Source of the DNA: Streptococcus sp. LQJ-218
GTDB lineage: Bacteria; Bacillota; Bacilli; Lactobacillales; Streptococcaceae
Assembly: GCF_003428885.1 (NCBI RefSeq)
Contig: NZ_QQRU01000007.1
Coordinates: forward strand, 49,715 to 113,714
DNA length: 64,000 nucleotides
Direction: 5' to 3'
Shown piece by piece: positions 1 through 7,833 of the stretch. The position numbers were made by a program, and so were the translations under genes. A model generated the notes under the pieces. It did not search any database and was not told the DNA's origin. It saw only the letters and a list, made by a program, of their open reading frames with translations. Position 1 is the first letter of the stretch; every line of letters starts with the position of its first letter.

Positions 1-1
1 G

Positions 2-475
2 TTTATTTCAGGGCTCTACTTTGCAAGTGCTGTAGCCTATGATGCCTATACTCTGCTGGGCTTCTGGCTTCAGCTGATAGTAGGAATTGCTCTCTTTGTC
101 TGGATAATTGTTAATAAAATCCAGAATTTGAAACGACGATTGAATGATGAAGGAGAAAAGGTGCTTCTAAAGAAAGTCTTATTGATTACGCTAGGTATAA
201 TGGTCTTTCTTTTTCCAGTATCTTTAATTTATCATCAGGTAAACAAGTTACCGGTTTTGTGGTATTTTTATCCTTTCGGTTTAGTATTAATTCTTTGGTT
301 TGTTATCTATGCTTATTTAGTGGCCTTTCTCATTGATGTCCATATTGTTCAAGCCTACTATATCTATAAGTATCCGATGGAATACAAAGAATATTTGGGG
401 ATTAGTGACCGCGAATGGTATAGCAAACGCTATTATAAGAAGTTAATCAAAAGCAGTCAACTAGAAGAGGAGTAG
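2..475 (+). CDS. membrane protein, 5' end outside window
   Basis: The frame is open from the first bases of the window and ends at a TAG, so this is the C-terminal part of a longer gene. An internal TTG near 128 is not needed as a start. The visible part has about three hydrophobic segments and a charged tail (motif YKYPMEYKEYLG). A very similar tail motif (YKWKYPEEYREWEG) ends the gene at 1444-2292, so the two are probably related. It lies 6 nt before the next membrane gene, which suggests an operon. I do not recognise the family and assign no function. Confidence 0.7.
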   Translation, partial: FISGLYFASAVAYDAYTLLGFWLQLIVGIALFVWIIVNKIQNLKRRLNDEGEKVLLKKVLLITLGIMVFLFPVSLIYHQVNKLPVLWYFYPFGLVLILWFVIYAYLVAFLIDVHIVQAYYIYKYPMEYKEYLGISDREWYSKRYYKKLIKSSQLEEE

Positions 476-481
476 TGGGAT

Positions 482-1447
482 ATGAACCGTCAGTCAGAAG
501 CATTAAATAAGGAATATTTTCAAGCGCTGGGTTCCACGCGAGCTTCTGTTAGAATGTTGAGTTTGGCCTGGGCTGGTTTGTTTGTATTGAGCATCGACCT
601 GACTCACGTATACTTTTTTATCAAGGAGCAATTCACAGTAGATCCCTTTTCTAATGTCCCTTTTCTTTTTCTATGTCTCCTTCTATTACTCATGCTGGGC
701 TGTCAGATTATGTCATTCAGCAAGACATTCATCTATAAACATCAACTCTTTAGTACTGCGATGCTCTTTGTACTAATCAATGGGATTCATCTTTCATTAG
801 TTTTAATGGATTATATTCTCACTATTTTAACGAATGAGGTTCTAAAAAATTCGCTGATCTACTCGCTGCTTTATTGGTTAAGTTCCATTGGTTTATTCAT
901 GGGGTTAATTGTTTATAATGCCAGTTGGTTAAAAAAGCAACTAAGAAAAGGATTTTCAGAAAAACGAACAACTGCTAACTATATAGCCTTTTCAAGTGTT
1001 TACAGTAAACCATCCCTTTGGATTATTCTAGGAGTTACTTTGTTAGGCGGAGGATTGGCTAGTTTATCCGGTTATTATTTGCAAGCGTTTGGGATTGTGA
1101 GCAATATAGTCTTTACTTCAGCTTTTTCGAGATTAATCGTCGAAGTTGGGTATCTCCTTTATCTAAGAAGTAAGGACAAGACCTATTGGGAAGAAGTACC
1201 GAAGGAAGGTCGGAGTCAGTTCTTTTTGAAGGCCCTAGATTTCAAAAAGGCCAAGCACCGCTTAACCATAGAAGTTGTCTTATTTTTAACTCTAGCAGTG
1301 TGTTTAAAACTATTGAATATAGATGCTGAAAATAGCCCAAGTTGGCTCATAGGAACCATAAGAATTTTCGGTTATTCAATTCTTTTGGATACCACTATTA
1401 GTTTTATTTATTATCAGATTAAAAAAGAAGAGATAGAGAGTAAATGA
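482..1447 (+). CDS. multi-pass membrane protein, unknown function
   Basis: A 321-residue protein with a short soluble N-terminus followed by about eight hydrophobic segments in two blocks (roughly residues 25-165 and 180-310), separated by a basic loop near residues 150-165. The ATG is preceded by a GAGGAG stretch overlapping the end of the upstream gene. The stop overlaps the start of the next gene by 4 nt, so translation is probably coupled. No transporter motif, ATPase or catalytic signature is visible. Product unknown; most likely part of a membrane complex with its two neighbours. Confidence 0.75.
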   Translation: MNRQSEALNKEYFQALGSTRASVRMLSLAWAGLFVLSIDLTHVYFFIKEQFTVDPFSNVPFLFLCLLLLLMLGCQIMSFSKTFIYKHQLFSTAMLFVLINGIHLSLVLMDYILTILTNEVLKNSLIYSLLYWLSSIGLFMGLIVYNASWLKKQLRKGFSEKRTTANYIAFSSVYSKPSLWIILGVTLLGGGLASLSGYYLQAFGIVSNIVFTSAFSRLIVEVGYLLYLRSKDKTYWEEVPKEGRSQFFLKALDFKKAKHRLTIEVVLFLTLAVCLKLLNIDAENSPSWLIGTIRIFGYSILLDTTISFIYYQIKKEEIESK

Positions 1448-2292
1448 AGAAAAAATCTATTTTTAAGGCAAGTTTTGAAGAAAGTTTAAACCTTGAAGAT
1501 GATGGTTTTAGAAAGTTACAGCAAGAGCAACATGATAAGACTGCGAAATTTTTTAAGAATGGCCATGTTTCCCTTTGGTTTCGCATTCTAAGTTTTATTT
1601 TAAGCCTTATTTTTCCTGTCGGCTTTAACTTTATCTTGCTGGCTATCTCTATGGAGTTCCATGAAAGTGATACCTTGACCCTTCCAATAGCTAAGCACGA
1701 GTCTTTAACAGTAAATGTTTTTCTGATTTTGCTTATTATCTGGTTATCCTTGGTTGTGATTGGAAAATTTATTAAACGAACGTACTTATTACCGTATCGT
1801 TATCAGTTTCATGCTTTTACATTTATGATTTGGTTCTTATTGGAAATGGATCTAATATTTTTAGACTTTCTGCTAGCAAATTTGGCCTCTTGGGAAATTA
1901 TTGGTATAGTTGGTTTCATTGTGATGATTATTTACTGGATGTTTAATATTGAGCTAGCGGGGTTAAGGAAACTCATGTATGGTGAGGTGTTGAAAGAGAC
2001 ATTTCGGAATAAGATTGCAAAAATGATTGCTCTCTATGGTATGGGGATTTTAGGAGTAGCTATGATCGTAAAGCATCTTTTGGGATTCTTTGAAATAGAT
2101 ATTTTAAACTCAATAAAAGGCTTTGGATTTCTGCTGTTATGGATTTTTTGTAATTTTGTATTGTTCGCCATCGTTATTTTTATCGGTTTTCCTTATTTCC
2201 TCCATGCCTATTATAAGTGGAAATACCCAGAAGAATACCGTGAGTGGGAGGGCCAGCTGTCGCAGCTCTATTGCTGTGGCAAAATAATATGA
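1444..2292 (+). CDS. multi-pass membrane protein, unknown function
   Basis: A 282-residue protein with a charged N-terminus of about 45 residues, then around six hydrophobic segments. The start overlaps the preceding gene (ATGA). The C-terminal motif YKWKYPEEYREWEG resembles the tail of the partial gene at 2-475. After that motif the sequence ends abruptly in a cysteine-containing tail (QLYCCGKII), unlike the charged tail of its relative, so a late frameshift is possible but not proven. Function unknown. Confidence 0.72.
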   Translation: MKKKSIFKASFEESLNLEDDGFRKLQQEQHDKTAKFFKNGHVSLWFRILSFILSLIFPVGFNFILLAISMEFHESDTLTLPIAKHESLTVNVFLILLIIWLSLVVIGKFIKRTYLLPYRYQFHAFTFMIWFLLEMDLIFLDFLLANLASWEIIGIVGFIVMIIYWMFNIELAGLRKLMYGEVLKETFRNKIAKMIALYGMGILGVAMIVKHLLGFFEIDILNSIKGFGFLLLWIFCNFVLFAIVIFIGFPYFLHAYYKWKYPEEYREWEGQLSQLYCCGKII

Positions 2293-2375
2293 TTCGATGG
2301 CTGAAGGCAGTTGAACGGTACAGAAATAGTAGAGTTAAGAAGGAAATATAACAAAGGAAATAGAAAGAGGTCAAT

Positions 2376-3044
2376 ATGTTTTTTCTCAGACGCCGTCGTG
2401 TATTTATCGGCGAATGTGATGGTCAAGCGGTCTATTATGACCAAAAGACGAGAGAGGCTTTAGCTGCTCCCAAGAGTGTCCTACTCAATACTGAAGGGGC
2501 TCGGAAGACCAACGCTTATATTCCTGAATTGGTGATTTTCTTCATGGCCGGTGGAACGGGTGGCTTTGGCTTCCTTGCAGCTATGAGTATAGGGGTCTAT
2601 AACTGGACCAGTTTGACCTTTATCCTATTATTTTGGTTGGCTGAGTTTTTGTTTATGGTTGCTTTACTCGAACGAGCTCTCTATAAAAATGTACACAAGG
2701 CCCAGCCGACGACAGAAAAGGTTTTTTACTATGCGGCTTCTCATAACCTGATGGTGGGGGAAGATAACTTTGATCCAGCTAAGTTGTCTACTAAAATCTT
2801 CCGAATTGTTCGTTTTCTAATAGTTGCCACTAATATCTACCTGTTATATGTTTTTTATAGCTATACTCAAAAATTTGGTCAGGAAATTGAATTAGGTTAT
2901 GAATTTTGGATAGCTGGATTATTACTCTTTGCACTCGTGTTAGTGTATAATCAAAACAATCCAGTTCGCTTTGTGAAGATTATGAGATTATATAGCCAAG
3001 GAAAAGTGCGATTTAAGAAAGAACAGGATGAAAGTGGAGCGTAG
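2376..3044 (+). CDS. four-TM membrane protein, intact copy of a tandem pair
   Basis: A 222-residue protein. Residues 1-45 are soluble and begin with an arginine-rich MFFLRRRR. Two hydrophobic segments follow (about 50-72 and 78-100), then a basic cytoplasmic-type loop containing ALYKNVHKAQPTTEKVFYYAA, and two more segments (about 145-165 and 170-190). The ribosome site is AAAGAGG. A degraded paralogue lies at 3872-4528 with the same RBS context, so the gene was duplicated together with its leader. Family not recognised. Confidence 0.75.
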   Translation: MFFLRRRRVFIGECDGQAVYYDQKTREALAAPKSVLLNTEGARKTNAYIPELVIFFMAGGTGGFGFLAAMSIGVYNWTSLTFILLFWLAEFLFMVALLERALYKNVHKAQPTTEKVFYYAASHNLMVGEDNFDPAKLSTKIFRIVRFLIVATNIYLLYVFYSYTQKFGQEIELGYEFWIAGLLLFALVLVYNQNNPVRFVKIMRLYSQGKVRFKKEQDESGA

Positions 3045-3068
3045 CATGTGCTAAATCGCTAGCAACGC

Positions 3069-3094
3069 AAAAAGCCCTACATCAGGGCTTTTTT
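3069..3094. terminator. bidirectional intrinsic terminator
   Basis: AAAAGCCCT and AGGGCTTTTTT form a strong hairpin flanked by A and T runs. It lies between two converging genes and can serve both strands. Confidence 0.85.
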
Positions 3095-3099
3095 ACTTT

Positions 3100-3633
3100 C
3101 TAATATAAGAAATCAATTCCGTAGTTTTCTTTTAGATAGGTCGCCAACTCGGCTTTTTCTTCCTCTCTAAATCGACAGAGGCTAAGGGCGAGACACAATT
3201 TCAGAACACTTGTATCGATGATGACGTTTGACTTAGAGATATCCTCTAGCTGGGTCACCTCTCTCAGGTCAAAATCAATATAGTAAGCCTTGCTGTTGAC
3301 ATGGTCGGGGTCACTGACATCCACTTCGACATACGATGCTCGCAACAATTCTTCTTTAGGGATGAAGATTTCTTTTGAGGAGAAGAGTCCAGGATAGACA
3401 TAAATCCCCTCAAAGGTGAATTCAAAGGAGACTTTGCGACTAGTCAGTCTTTTGATGCCTGCAATCGTTGAATAGATAGCAGCGAAAAAGAGGATGGTTG
3501 GAACCACAGTGAGAAGACTAAGCTGCGAAAAGTCGATCAATCCATGCGCGAGAAAAAAGAAAAATTGAAAGAATACACCCGATGCAAAGAGTAGATAGCC
3601 ACCACCGACAAATTTTGAATAATAGATTTTCAT
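3100..3633 (-). CDS. two-TM protein with PH-like C-terminal domain
   Basis: A 177-residue protein. The ATG at 3633 is chosen over one at 3645 because a GGAGG sits 4 nt upstream of it. Two hydrophobic segments at the N-terminus (about 8-30 and 38-60) are followed by a soluble domain with alternating beta strands (for example FTFEGIYVYPGLF). This layout is typical of membrane-anchored bacterial PH-like domains, which is an inference from pattern. The gene faces its neighbours and shares their terminator. Function unknown. Confidence 0.65.
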   Translation of the reverse strand: MKIYYSKFVGGGYLLFASGVFFQFFFFLAHGLIDFSQLSLLTVVPTILFFAAIYSTIAGIKRLTSRKVSFEFTFEGIYVYPGLFSSKEIFIPKEELLRASYVEVDVSDPDHVNSKAYYIDFDLREVTQLEDISKSNVIIDTSVLKLCLALSLCRFREEEKAELATYLKENYGIDFLY

Positions 3634-3805
3634 AGAAACCTCCATCTATAGAATTGAACTCGCCAACACTTTTTCAGTAGAATGCGTATAGGACGTGGAG
3701 AGATAAAATTTTAGGTATTCTCATCATATCCTATGGAGTGAAGTTCTGTCAACCCTTTTGCAAGATGTGGCTCTTAGCTATCCTATGACCTAGTAAGTTG
3801 GTTTA

Positions 3806-3814
3806 TGGTATACT
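3806..3814 (+). promoter_or_regulatory. extended -10 promoter upstream of pseudogene copy
   Basis: TGGTATACT is an extended -10 box about 58 bp before the ATG at 3872. No convincing -35 is visible. It suggests the broken copy is still transcribed. Confidence 0.5.
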
Positions 3815-3871
3815 AGGATAATAAAATTCCAAAATTTGAAGACTTGTTTTCATAAATAGAAAGAGGTAAGT

Positions 3872-4528
3872 ATGTTTTTTCTCGGACGCCGTCGTGTCTT
3901 TATCGGCGAATGTGATGGACAGGCTGTTTATTATGACCAAAAGACAGGAGAGGCTCTAGTTGCTCCAAAGAGTAGGTTGCTCAATACTGAAAAAGCTGGG
4001 AAACGAATGCCTTTATTCCTGATTTGGTAATTCTCTTACTAGCAGGTGGACCTGCAATTTCGGGCTTCTTTTCCCTCAAGTTTATTGGTGTCTATAACTG
4101 GTTTAGTCTAACTTGTATTTTTCTATTTTGGTTGATGCAGTTTTTCTCGTTGGTTGCTTTACTTGAACGAGCACTCTATAAAAATGTTCGCAAAGCACAG
4201 CCGACGACAGAGAAAGTCTTTTACTATGCCGCATCTCATAATTTGTTTGCGAAAAATCAGTTTGATCCCAGACAACTGTCTGCTCTACCTTATCGATTTG
4301 CTCGCTATCTAATAAATATAGTGTCTATCTATTATTTTTTTGTATTTCTTGACTCTTCCTCTAAAATTTGGTCAACCGATTAATGAAAGCTATGGTGTGT
4401 GGTTTGCTGGCATATTATTCTTTATAATTTTTCTTATGTATAACCAAAACAATGCCGTTCGCTTTGTGAGGATTATGCGATTATATAGTCAAGGAAAAGT
4501 ACGATTTAAGGAAGAAGTGGAACATTGA
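3872..4528 (+). pseudogene. frameshifted paralogue of the 2376-3044 membrane gene
   Basis: Starts like the intact copy (MFFLGRRRVFIGECDGQAVY) with the same RBS context. Near 4001-4005 one base, probably an A in an A run, is missing compared with the intact copy, so the original frame stops at 4027-4029. The homologous sequence continues in another frame (AGGPAISGFFSLKF, then RALYKNVRKAQPTTEK) to a stop at 4381-4383. Homology then returns to the first frame before about 4372 (LKFGQPINESYG to the stop at 4528). Two shifts of opposite sign therefore flank the middle of the gene. It is unlikely to make a full-length product. Confidence 0.85.
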
Positions 4529-4570
4529 GCATCTATCTTTTGGGATGGCTCCTAAATACTTAGAAAAACA

Positions 4571-4597
4571 AAAAAGCCCTATATTACAAGGCTTTTC
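4571..4597. terminator. intrinsic terminator
   Basis: AAAAGCC and GGCTTTT with an 11-nt loop. It lies between the pseudogene on the plus strand and tRNA-Lys on the minus strand and could serve both. Confidence 0.7.
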
Positions 4598-4611
4598 CTG
4601 TTGTATTTAGA

Positions 4612-4684
4612 TGCCCCCTACAGGGATCGAACCTGTGACCCACGGATTAAGAGTCCGCTGCTCTGCCAGCTGAGCTAAGGAGGC
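4612..4684 (-). tRNA. tRNA-Lys (CTT anticodon)
   Basis: Reading the minus strand, GCCTCCT pairs with AGGGGGC as the acceptor stem with discriminator A. D-arm AGCTCAGCTGGCAGAGC and T-arm GGTTCGATCC are present. The anticodon loop is CTCTTAA, giving anticodon CTT (lysine, AAG codon). The length is 73 nt and CCA is not encoded. It lies just downstream of the probable 6S RNA on the same strand, possibly in one transcript if the short T run between them is leaky. Confidence 0.95.
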
Positions 4685-4689
4685 AAAGA

Positions 4690-4884
4690 AAAAAGCTGTA
4701 TTGGTGCCGAAACTTCACGGTTTGTATTGAACCCGCGCAATTAAGCAGGTGGGCAACTCGCTCTAACTGAAGCTGTTTCCGTGTGAGACGGCCTACATGC
4801 TGTTAGAAGACTTTTGTTTCCCTAATAATACAAAAAATAGTCGGTCAACACTTAAGTGTGAAGTCGTACACCACAGCGTTTCTA
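4690..4884 (-). ncRNA. ssrS: probable 6S RNA
   Basis: The roughly 195-nt stretch between rarA and tRNA-Lys has no supported ORF but has its own promoter and a T6 run at the end. The two ends fold into a long imperfect rod: GCTGT near the 5' end pairs with ACAGC at the 3' end, then GGTG with CACC, then CTTCAC with GTGAAG. That rod shape and length fit 6S RNA, which mimics an open promoter and binds RNA polymerase. From memory, streptococcal 6S RNA lies beside rarA. The name therefore rests on structure and context, not on a covariance search. Confidence 0.7.
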
Positions 4885-4891
4885 TATTTAT

Positions 4892-4919
4892 ATGATACCA
4901 CTTTTTTAAAAAAAATCAA
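4892..4919 (-). promoter_or_regulatory. promoter of probable 6S RNA
   Basis: On the minus strand: TTGATT, 16 bp, then TATCAT preceded by TG (extended -10). Predicted start is near 4884. Confidence 0.7.
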
Positions 4920-4948
4920 GAGGAAAGTGCAATTTTTTGAAAAGGATT

Positions 4949-6220
4949 TCAGATTTTTCGCAAACGGTCGATGGCTTCCTTTCTTTGAGCCAAAGCCCGT
5001 TCATATTTACCAGTATCTTCTGCTTGGAAATAGTGCTGATTACGAATTTTTTCTGGCAGATAGTCTTGCTTGACCCAGTGACCTGGGTAGTTATGTGGAT
5101 AGAGATAGTTTTGTGCGTTGCCTAATTCCTTGCTACCGCTATAGTGACCATCACGCAGGTGTCGCGGAATAGGCAAATGTCCTGATGTTTTGAGGTCAGC
5201 AAGTGCCTTGTCCATAGCCACATAGGCAGAGTTGGATTTTGGAGAAAGTGCCAAATCAATCACGACATTGGCGATGAGAATGCGTGCTTCTGGGAAACCA
5301 ATCCTTTGTGCAGCATCCAGAGCAGTCACGGTGTGAATTTGGGCTTCAGGATTGGCCAAACCGATATCTTCATAAGCGATAACAGTCAAACGGCGAGCGA
5401 GACTTGGTAAATCACCAGCCTCAATCAAACGGGCAGCATAGTGAAGACTGGCATCAACATCTGAGCCACGGATAGACTTTTGCAGGGCTGAGAGAACATC
5501 GTAGTGTCCGTCTCCATCCTTGTCCATAGTGATGTAGCTTCTCTGAAGACTATTTTCCATGATGTCTAGAGTGATATGGCGGATGCCCTTATCATTCTCA
5601 GGAGTAGAGAGAACAGCTAAATCCAGCGAGTTGAAGGCAGAACGAAGGTCTCCGTTTGTAGATGTTGCGATGAAATCCAGCGCATCCGCATCTAGTTCTA
5701 CTGGAAAATCAAAACCACGCTCAGAGTCAGTCAGGGCTATTTGAATGGCTCCTTTGACATCCTGGTTAGACAAGGGTTCCAACTCAAAAATCTGAACACG
5801 GCTACGGATGGCTGGAGTGACAGAAAAGAAAGGATTTTCAGTCGTCGCCCCAATCATGATGACCAGTCCGCTTTCTAAGAGAGGCAAGAGGAAGTCTTGT
5901 TTAGTCTTGTCAAGACGATGAATCTCGTCTAGTAGCAGTACAAGGCCACCTGAGAATTTAGCTTCCTCAGCAATTTCTTGCAGTCGCTTTTTACTATCAA
6001 CTGTCGCATTGAAAGTTCGAAAGGCATACTTGGTAGTTCCAGCAATAGCTGAGGCAATGCTGGTTTTTCCGATTCCCGGAGGGCCATAGAGAATCATGGA
6101 GGACAGGCGGTTGGCCTCCACCATGCGGCGGATGATTTTTCCAGGTCCGACCAGATGTTCCTGACCGATGACCTGGTCGATAGTTTTAGGGCGCATGCGA
6201 AGCGCGAGATTGTCTGGCAT
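4949..6220 (-). CDS. rarA: replication-associated recombination protein A (RarA/MgsA)
   Basis: A 423-residue AAA+ ATPase related to clamp loaders, acting at stalled replication forks. The Walker A motif GPPGIGKTS and Walker B LLLDEIHR are clear, followed by a sensor region (GATTENPF) and the C-terminal tetramerisation half. The start MPDNLALRMRPKTID is chosen over an ATG 11 codons upstream because AAAGGA lies 5 nt before it and the upstream ATG has no ribosome site. It is transcribed on its own, upstream of the 6S RNA on the same strand. The downstream 6S gene has its own promoter. Confidence 0.93.
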   Translation of the reverse strand: MPDNLALRMRPKTIDQVIGQEHLVGPGKIIRRMVEANRLSSMILYGPPGIGKTSIASAIAGTTKYAFRTFNATVDSKKRLQEIAEEAKFSGGLVLLLDEIHRLDKTKQDFLLPLLESGLVIMIGATTENPFFSVTPAIRSRVQIFELEPLSNQDVKGAIQIALTDSERGFDFPVELDADALDFIATSTNGDLRSAFNSLDLAVLSTPENDKGIRHITLDIMENSLQRSYITMDKDGDGHYDVLSALQKSIRGSDVDASLHYAARLIEAGDLPSLARRLTVIAYEDIGLANPEAQIHTVTALDAAQRIGFPEARILIANVVIDLALSPKSNSAYVAMDKALADLKTSGHLPIPRHLRDGHYSGSKELGNAQNYLYPHNYPGHWVKQDYLPEKIRNQHYFQAEDTGKYERALAQRKEAIDRLRKI

Positions 6221-6478
6221 AGCAGTCCTTTCTAACGTGGATTTTAGTGTCATATTTTTTGAGTAGAATGACTCATCTAATACATCTTACTATGTCCATT
6301 CTAGCCTATTAGTTGTGATATTTCAATGGTTTTGTAATATTCAGGGTGTGAGATAGAAATTTTTTGACTATTTAATTTGATGAGGAGAGGTATCAGCATG
6401 AGAGAATGGATTTCCCTTAAAACTCAAAATAGGATAGTTGAGTCTAAAGAAGTGGAATTGCTGATTTGAGAAATAACA

Positions 6479-6507
6479 TTGCTAAATGTTATTGCATGAA
6501 CTATAAT
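6479..6507 (+). promoter_or_regulatory. promoter of small gene 6528-6725
   Basis: TTGCTA, 17 bp, TATAAT. Predicted start about 6514, 14 nt before the ATG. The preceding 6254-6478 stretch holds no ORF I can support. Confidence 0.65.
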
Positions 6508-6527
6508 GAAAAGAGAGGTGATAAGGA

Positions 6528-6725
6528 ATGGAAATGATGGAATTACCAAGTCAGGAAGTTTTGATTTTTACAAAACAAATTCGTCATTGGATTCTTAGTG
6601 ATCAAGTTATTTCAGGAAAAAGAAAATTTCTCTTCCGGGAAGATACTCCAAAAGAGATTTTGGATTTGTACGAAAACATTAAACCTAAACTTGATTTTGC
6701 TTACCAAGAAGTTCATTCTAAATAA
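6528..6725 (+). CDS. small soluble protein, unknown
   Basis: A 65-residue acidic/basic mixed protein with no membrane segment (motifs FTKQIRHWILSD and DLYENIKPKLDFAYQ, probably helical). It has a good promoter and an RBS (AGAGAGGTGATAAGGA). It stands alone before the HicAB pair, with 120 bp between. I do not recognise the family. It could be an orphan antitoxin-like or regulatory peptide, but nothing in the sequence proves this. Confidence 0.6.
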   Translation: MEMMELPSQEVLIFTKQIRHWILSDQVISGKRKFLFREDTPKEILDLYENIKPKLDFAYQEVHSK

Positions 6726-6818
6726 TTATGAATTAGAAAAATAGGTATGAATAAATTAGAAGCTCTTAGAACTGAATCTAGGATCTTTGATGGTATAAGA
6801 GAATAATACGTCTCATTC

Positions 6819-6847
6819 TTTACAATACGTGTAGCACGTGTTATAAT
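6819..6847 (+). promoter_or_regulatory. hicAB promoter with palindrome in the spacer
   Basis: TTTACA, 17 bp, TATAAT. The spacer contains the inverted repeat ACGTG-TAG-CACGT (6827-6839). HicB antitoxins with a ribbon-helix-helix domain commonly repress their own operon, so this palindrome is a likely HicB operator. Confidence 0.7.
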
Positions 6848-6872
6848 GGTGTTGTCAGGAGGTAAAAGCGCT

Positions 6873-7052
6873 ATGCCTATGACACAAAAAGAGATGGTTA
6901 AACTCCTTACGGCTCATGGTTGGATAAAGACCAAAGGCGGTAAAGGCTCCCATATTAAAATGGAGAAGCAAGGGGAAAGACTTATCACAATCCCTCATGG
7001 TGAGCTGAATAAGTACACTGAAAGAGGGATAAGAAAGCAAGCTGGGTTGTAA
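6873..7052 (+). CDS. hicA: HicA family mRNA interferase toxin
   Basis: A 59-residue protein of the HicA double-stranded RNA-binding-like fold, which cleaves mRNA when not held by HicB. The family pattern is present: an N-terminal helix (MVKLLTAHGWIK), then KGGKGSHIKM with the catalytic histidine in GSH, then a strand ending ITIPHGELNKYTERGIRKQAG. The start MPMTQKEM follows AGGAGG. An earlier in-frame ATG at 6846 overlaps the -10 box and cannot be used by the predicted promoter. hicB lies 36 bp downstream. Confidence 0.88.
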   Translation: MPMTQKEMVKLLTAHGWIKTKGGKGSHIKMEKQGERLITIPHGELNKYTERGIRKQAGL

Positions 7053-7088
7053 AATTCAGCCCCTGCTTTTTGATATGGAGGTAGTGAG

Positions 7089-7541
7089 ATGTTAGTTACG
7101 TATCCAGCTTTATTTTATTATGACGATACAGACGGAGCAGAAGCGACTTATTTTGTCCATTTCCCGGATTTTGAATACTCAGCTACACAAGGAGAGGGGA
7201 TTTCTGAGGCTCTGGCTATGGGTTCAGAGTGGTTAGGTATAACTGTCGCAGATTTGATAGAGAGTGATGGAGATTTGCCCCAGCCATCAGATATCAATAG
7301 CTTGTCTTTAATTGATAATGATCCTTTTAAAGATGATGAAGATTTTGTGTCAACCTATGACCTTGATAAATCTTTTATTTCTATGGTATCTGCTGATGTA
7401 TCAGAGTACTTAGGAAGTCAAGAACCAATTAAAAAGACCTTGACCATACCAAGATGGGCAGATAAGTTGGGACGAGAAATGGGACTTAACTTTTCTCAGA
7501 CTTTGACAGACGCTATTGCAGATAAGAAAATTCAAGCATAA
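7089..7541 (+). CDS. hicB: HicB family antitoxin
   Basis: A 150-residue antitoxin. The N-terminal part (LVTYPALFYYDDTDGAEATYFVHFPDFEYSAT, continuing with EALAMGSEWLG) is the degraded RNase H-like HicB fold that caps HicA. The C-terminal part (KKTLTIPRWADKLGREMGLNFSQTLTDAI) matches a ribbon-helix-helix DNA-binding segment. The ATG follows a GGAGGTAG RBS. The toxin-first order is typical of hicAB. Autoregulation at the upstream palindrome is inferred. Confidence 0.88.
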   Translation: MLVTYPALFYYDDTDGAEATYFVHFPDFEYSATQGEGISEALAMGSEWLGITVADLIESDGDLPQPSDINSLSLIDNDPFKDDEDFVSTYDLDKSFISMVSADVSEYLGSQEPIKKTLTIPRWADKLGREMGLNFSQTLTDAIADKKIQA

Positions 7542-7628
7542 GATTAAGTGTGACATCGTGGGAATAGTCAATAAAAAAAGCACTCCTAATTGTGCTGGTT
7601 ACTTGTCTATTGATCCTATAGATTTGCT

Positions 7629-7649
7629 AGCCCTTTCGAGGGCTTTTTG
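7629..7649 (+). terminator. terminator of hicAB
   Basis: AGCCCT-TTCG-AGGGCT followed by TTTTT. The remaining sequence to 7833 shows no gene; it carries the leader of the next ORF. Confidence 0.85.
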
Positions 7650-7833
7650 TGTTGAGTTTTTGGAAAAAATAAGGAAATCAACCGTTTAAGAAAATCACTG
7701 ATACCAAGGGATTAAATGAGGTAATATGGTATAATTAGGACATAAAATAATTTTGTGGTAAGATGGTAGTATCTATTTTAGCATATTTCCGAGCAATCGG
7801 GGCGATTAAAGAGTCGCATAGAAAGAGGACAAA

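Noticed and set aside
4858-5125. Plus-strand frames opposite the 6S RNA and the end of rarA
   Set aside because: They overlap the promoter of the RNA and the well-supported rarA gene, and have no start signals.
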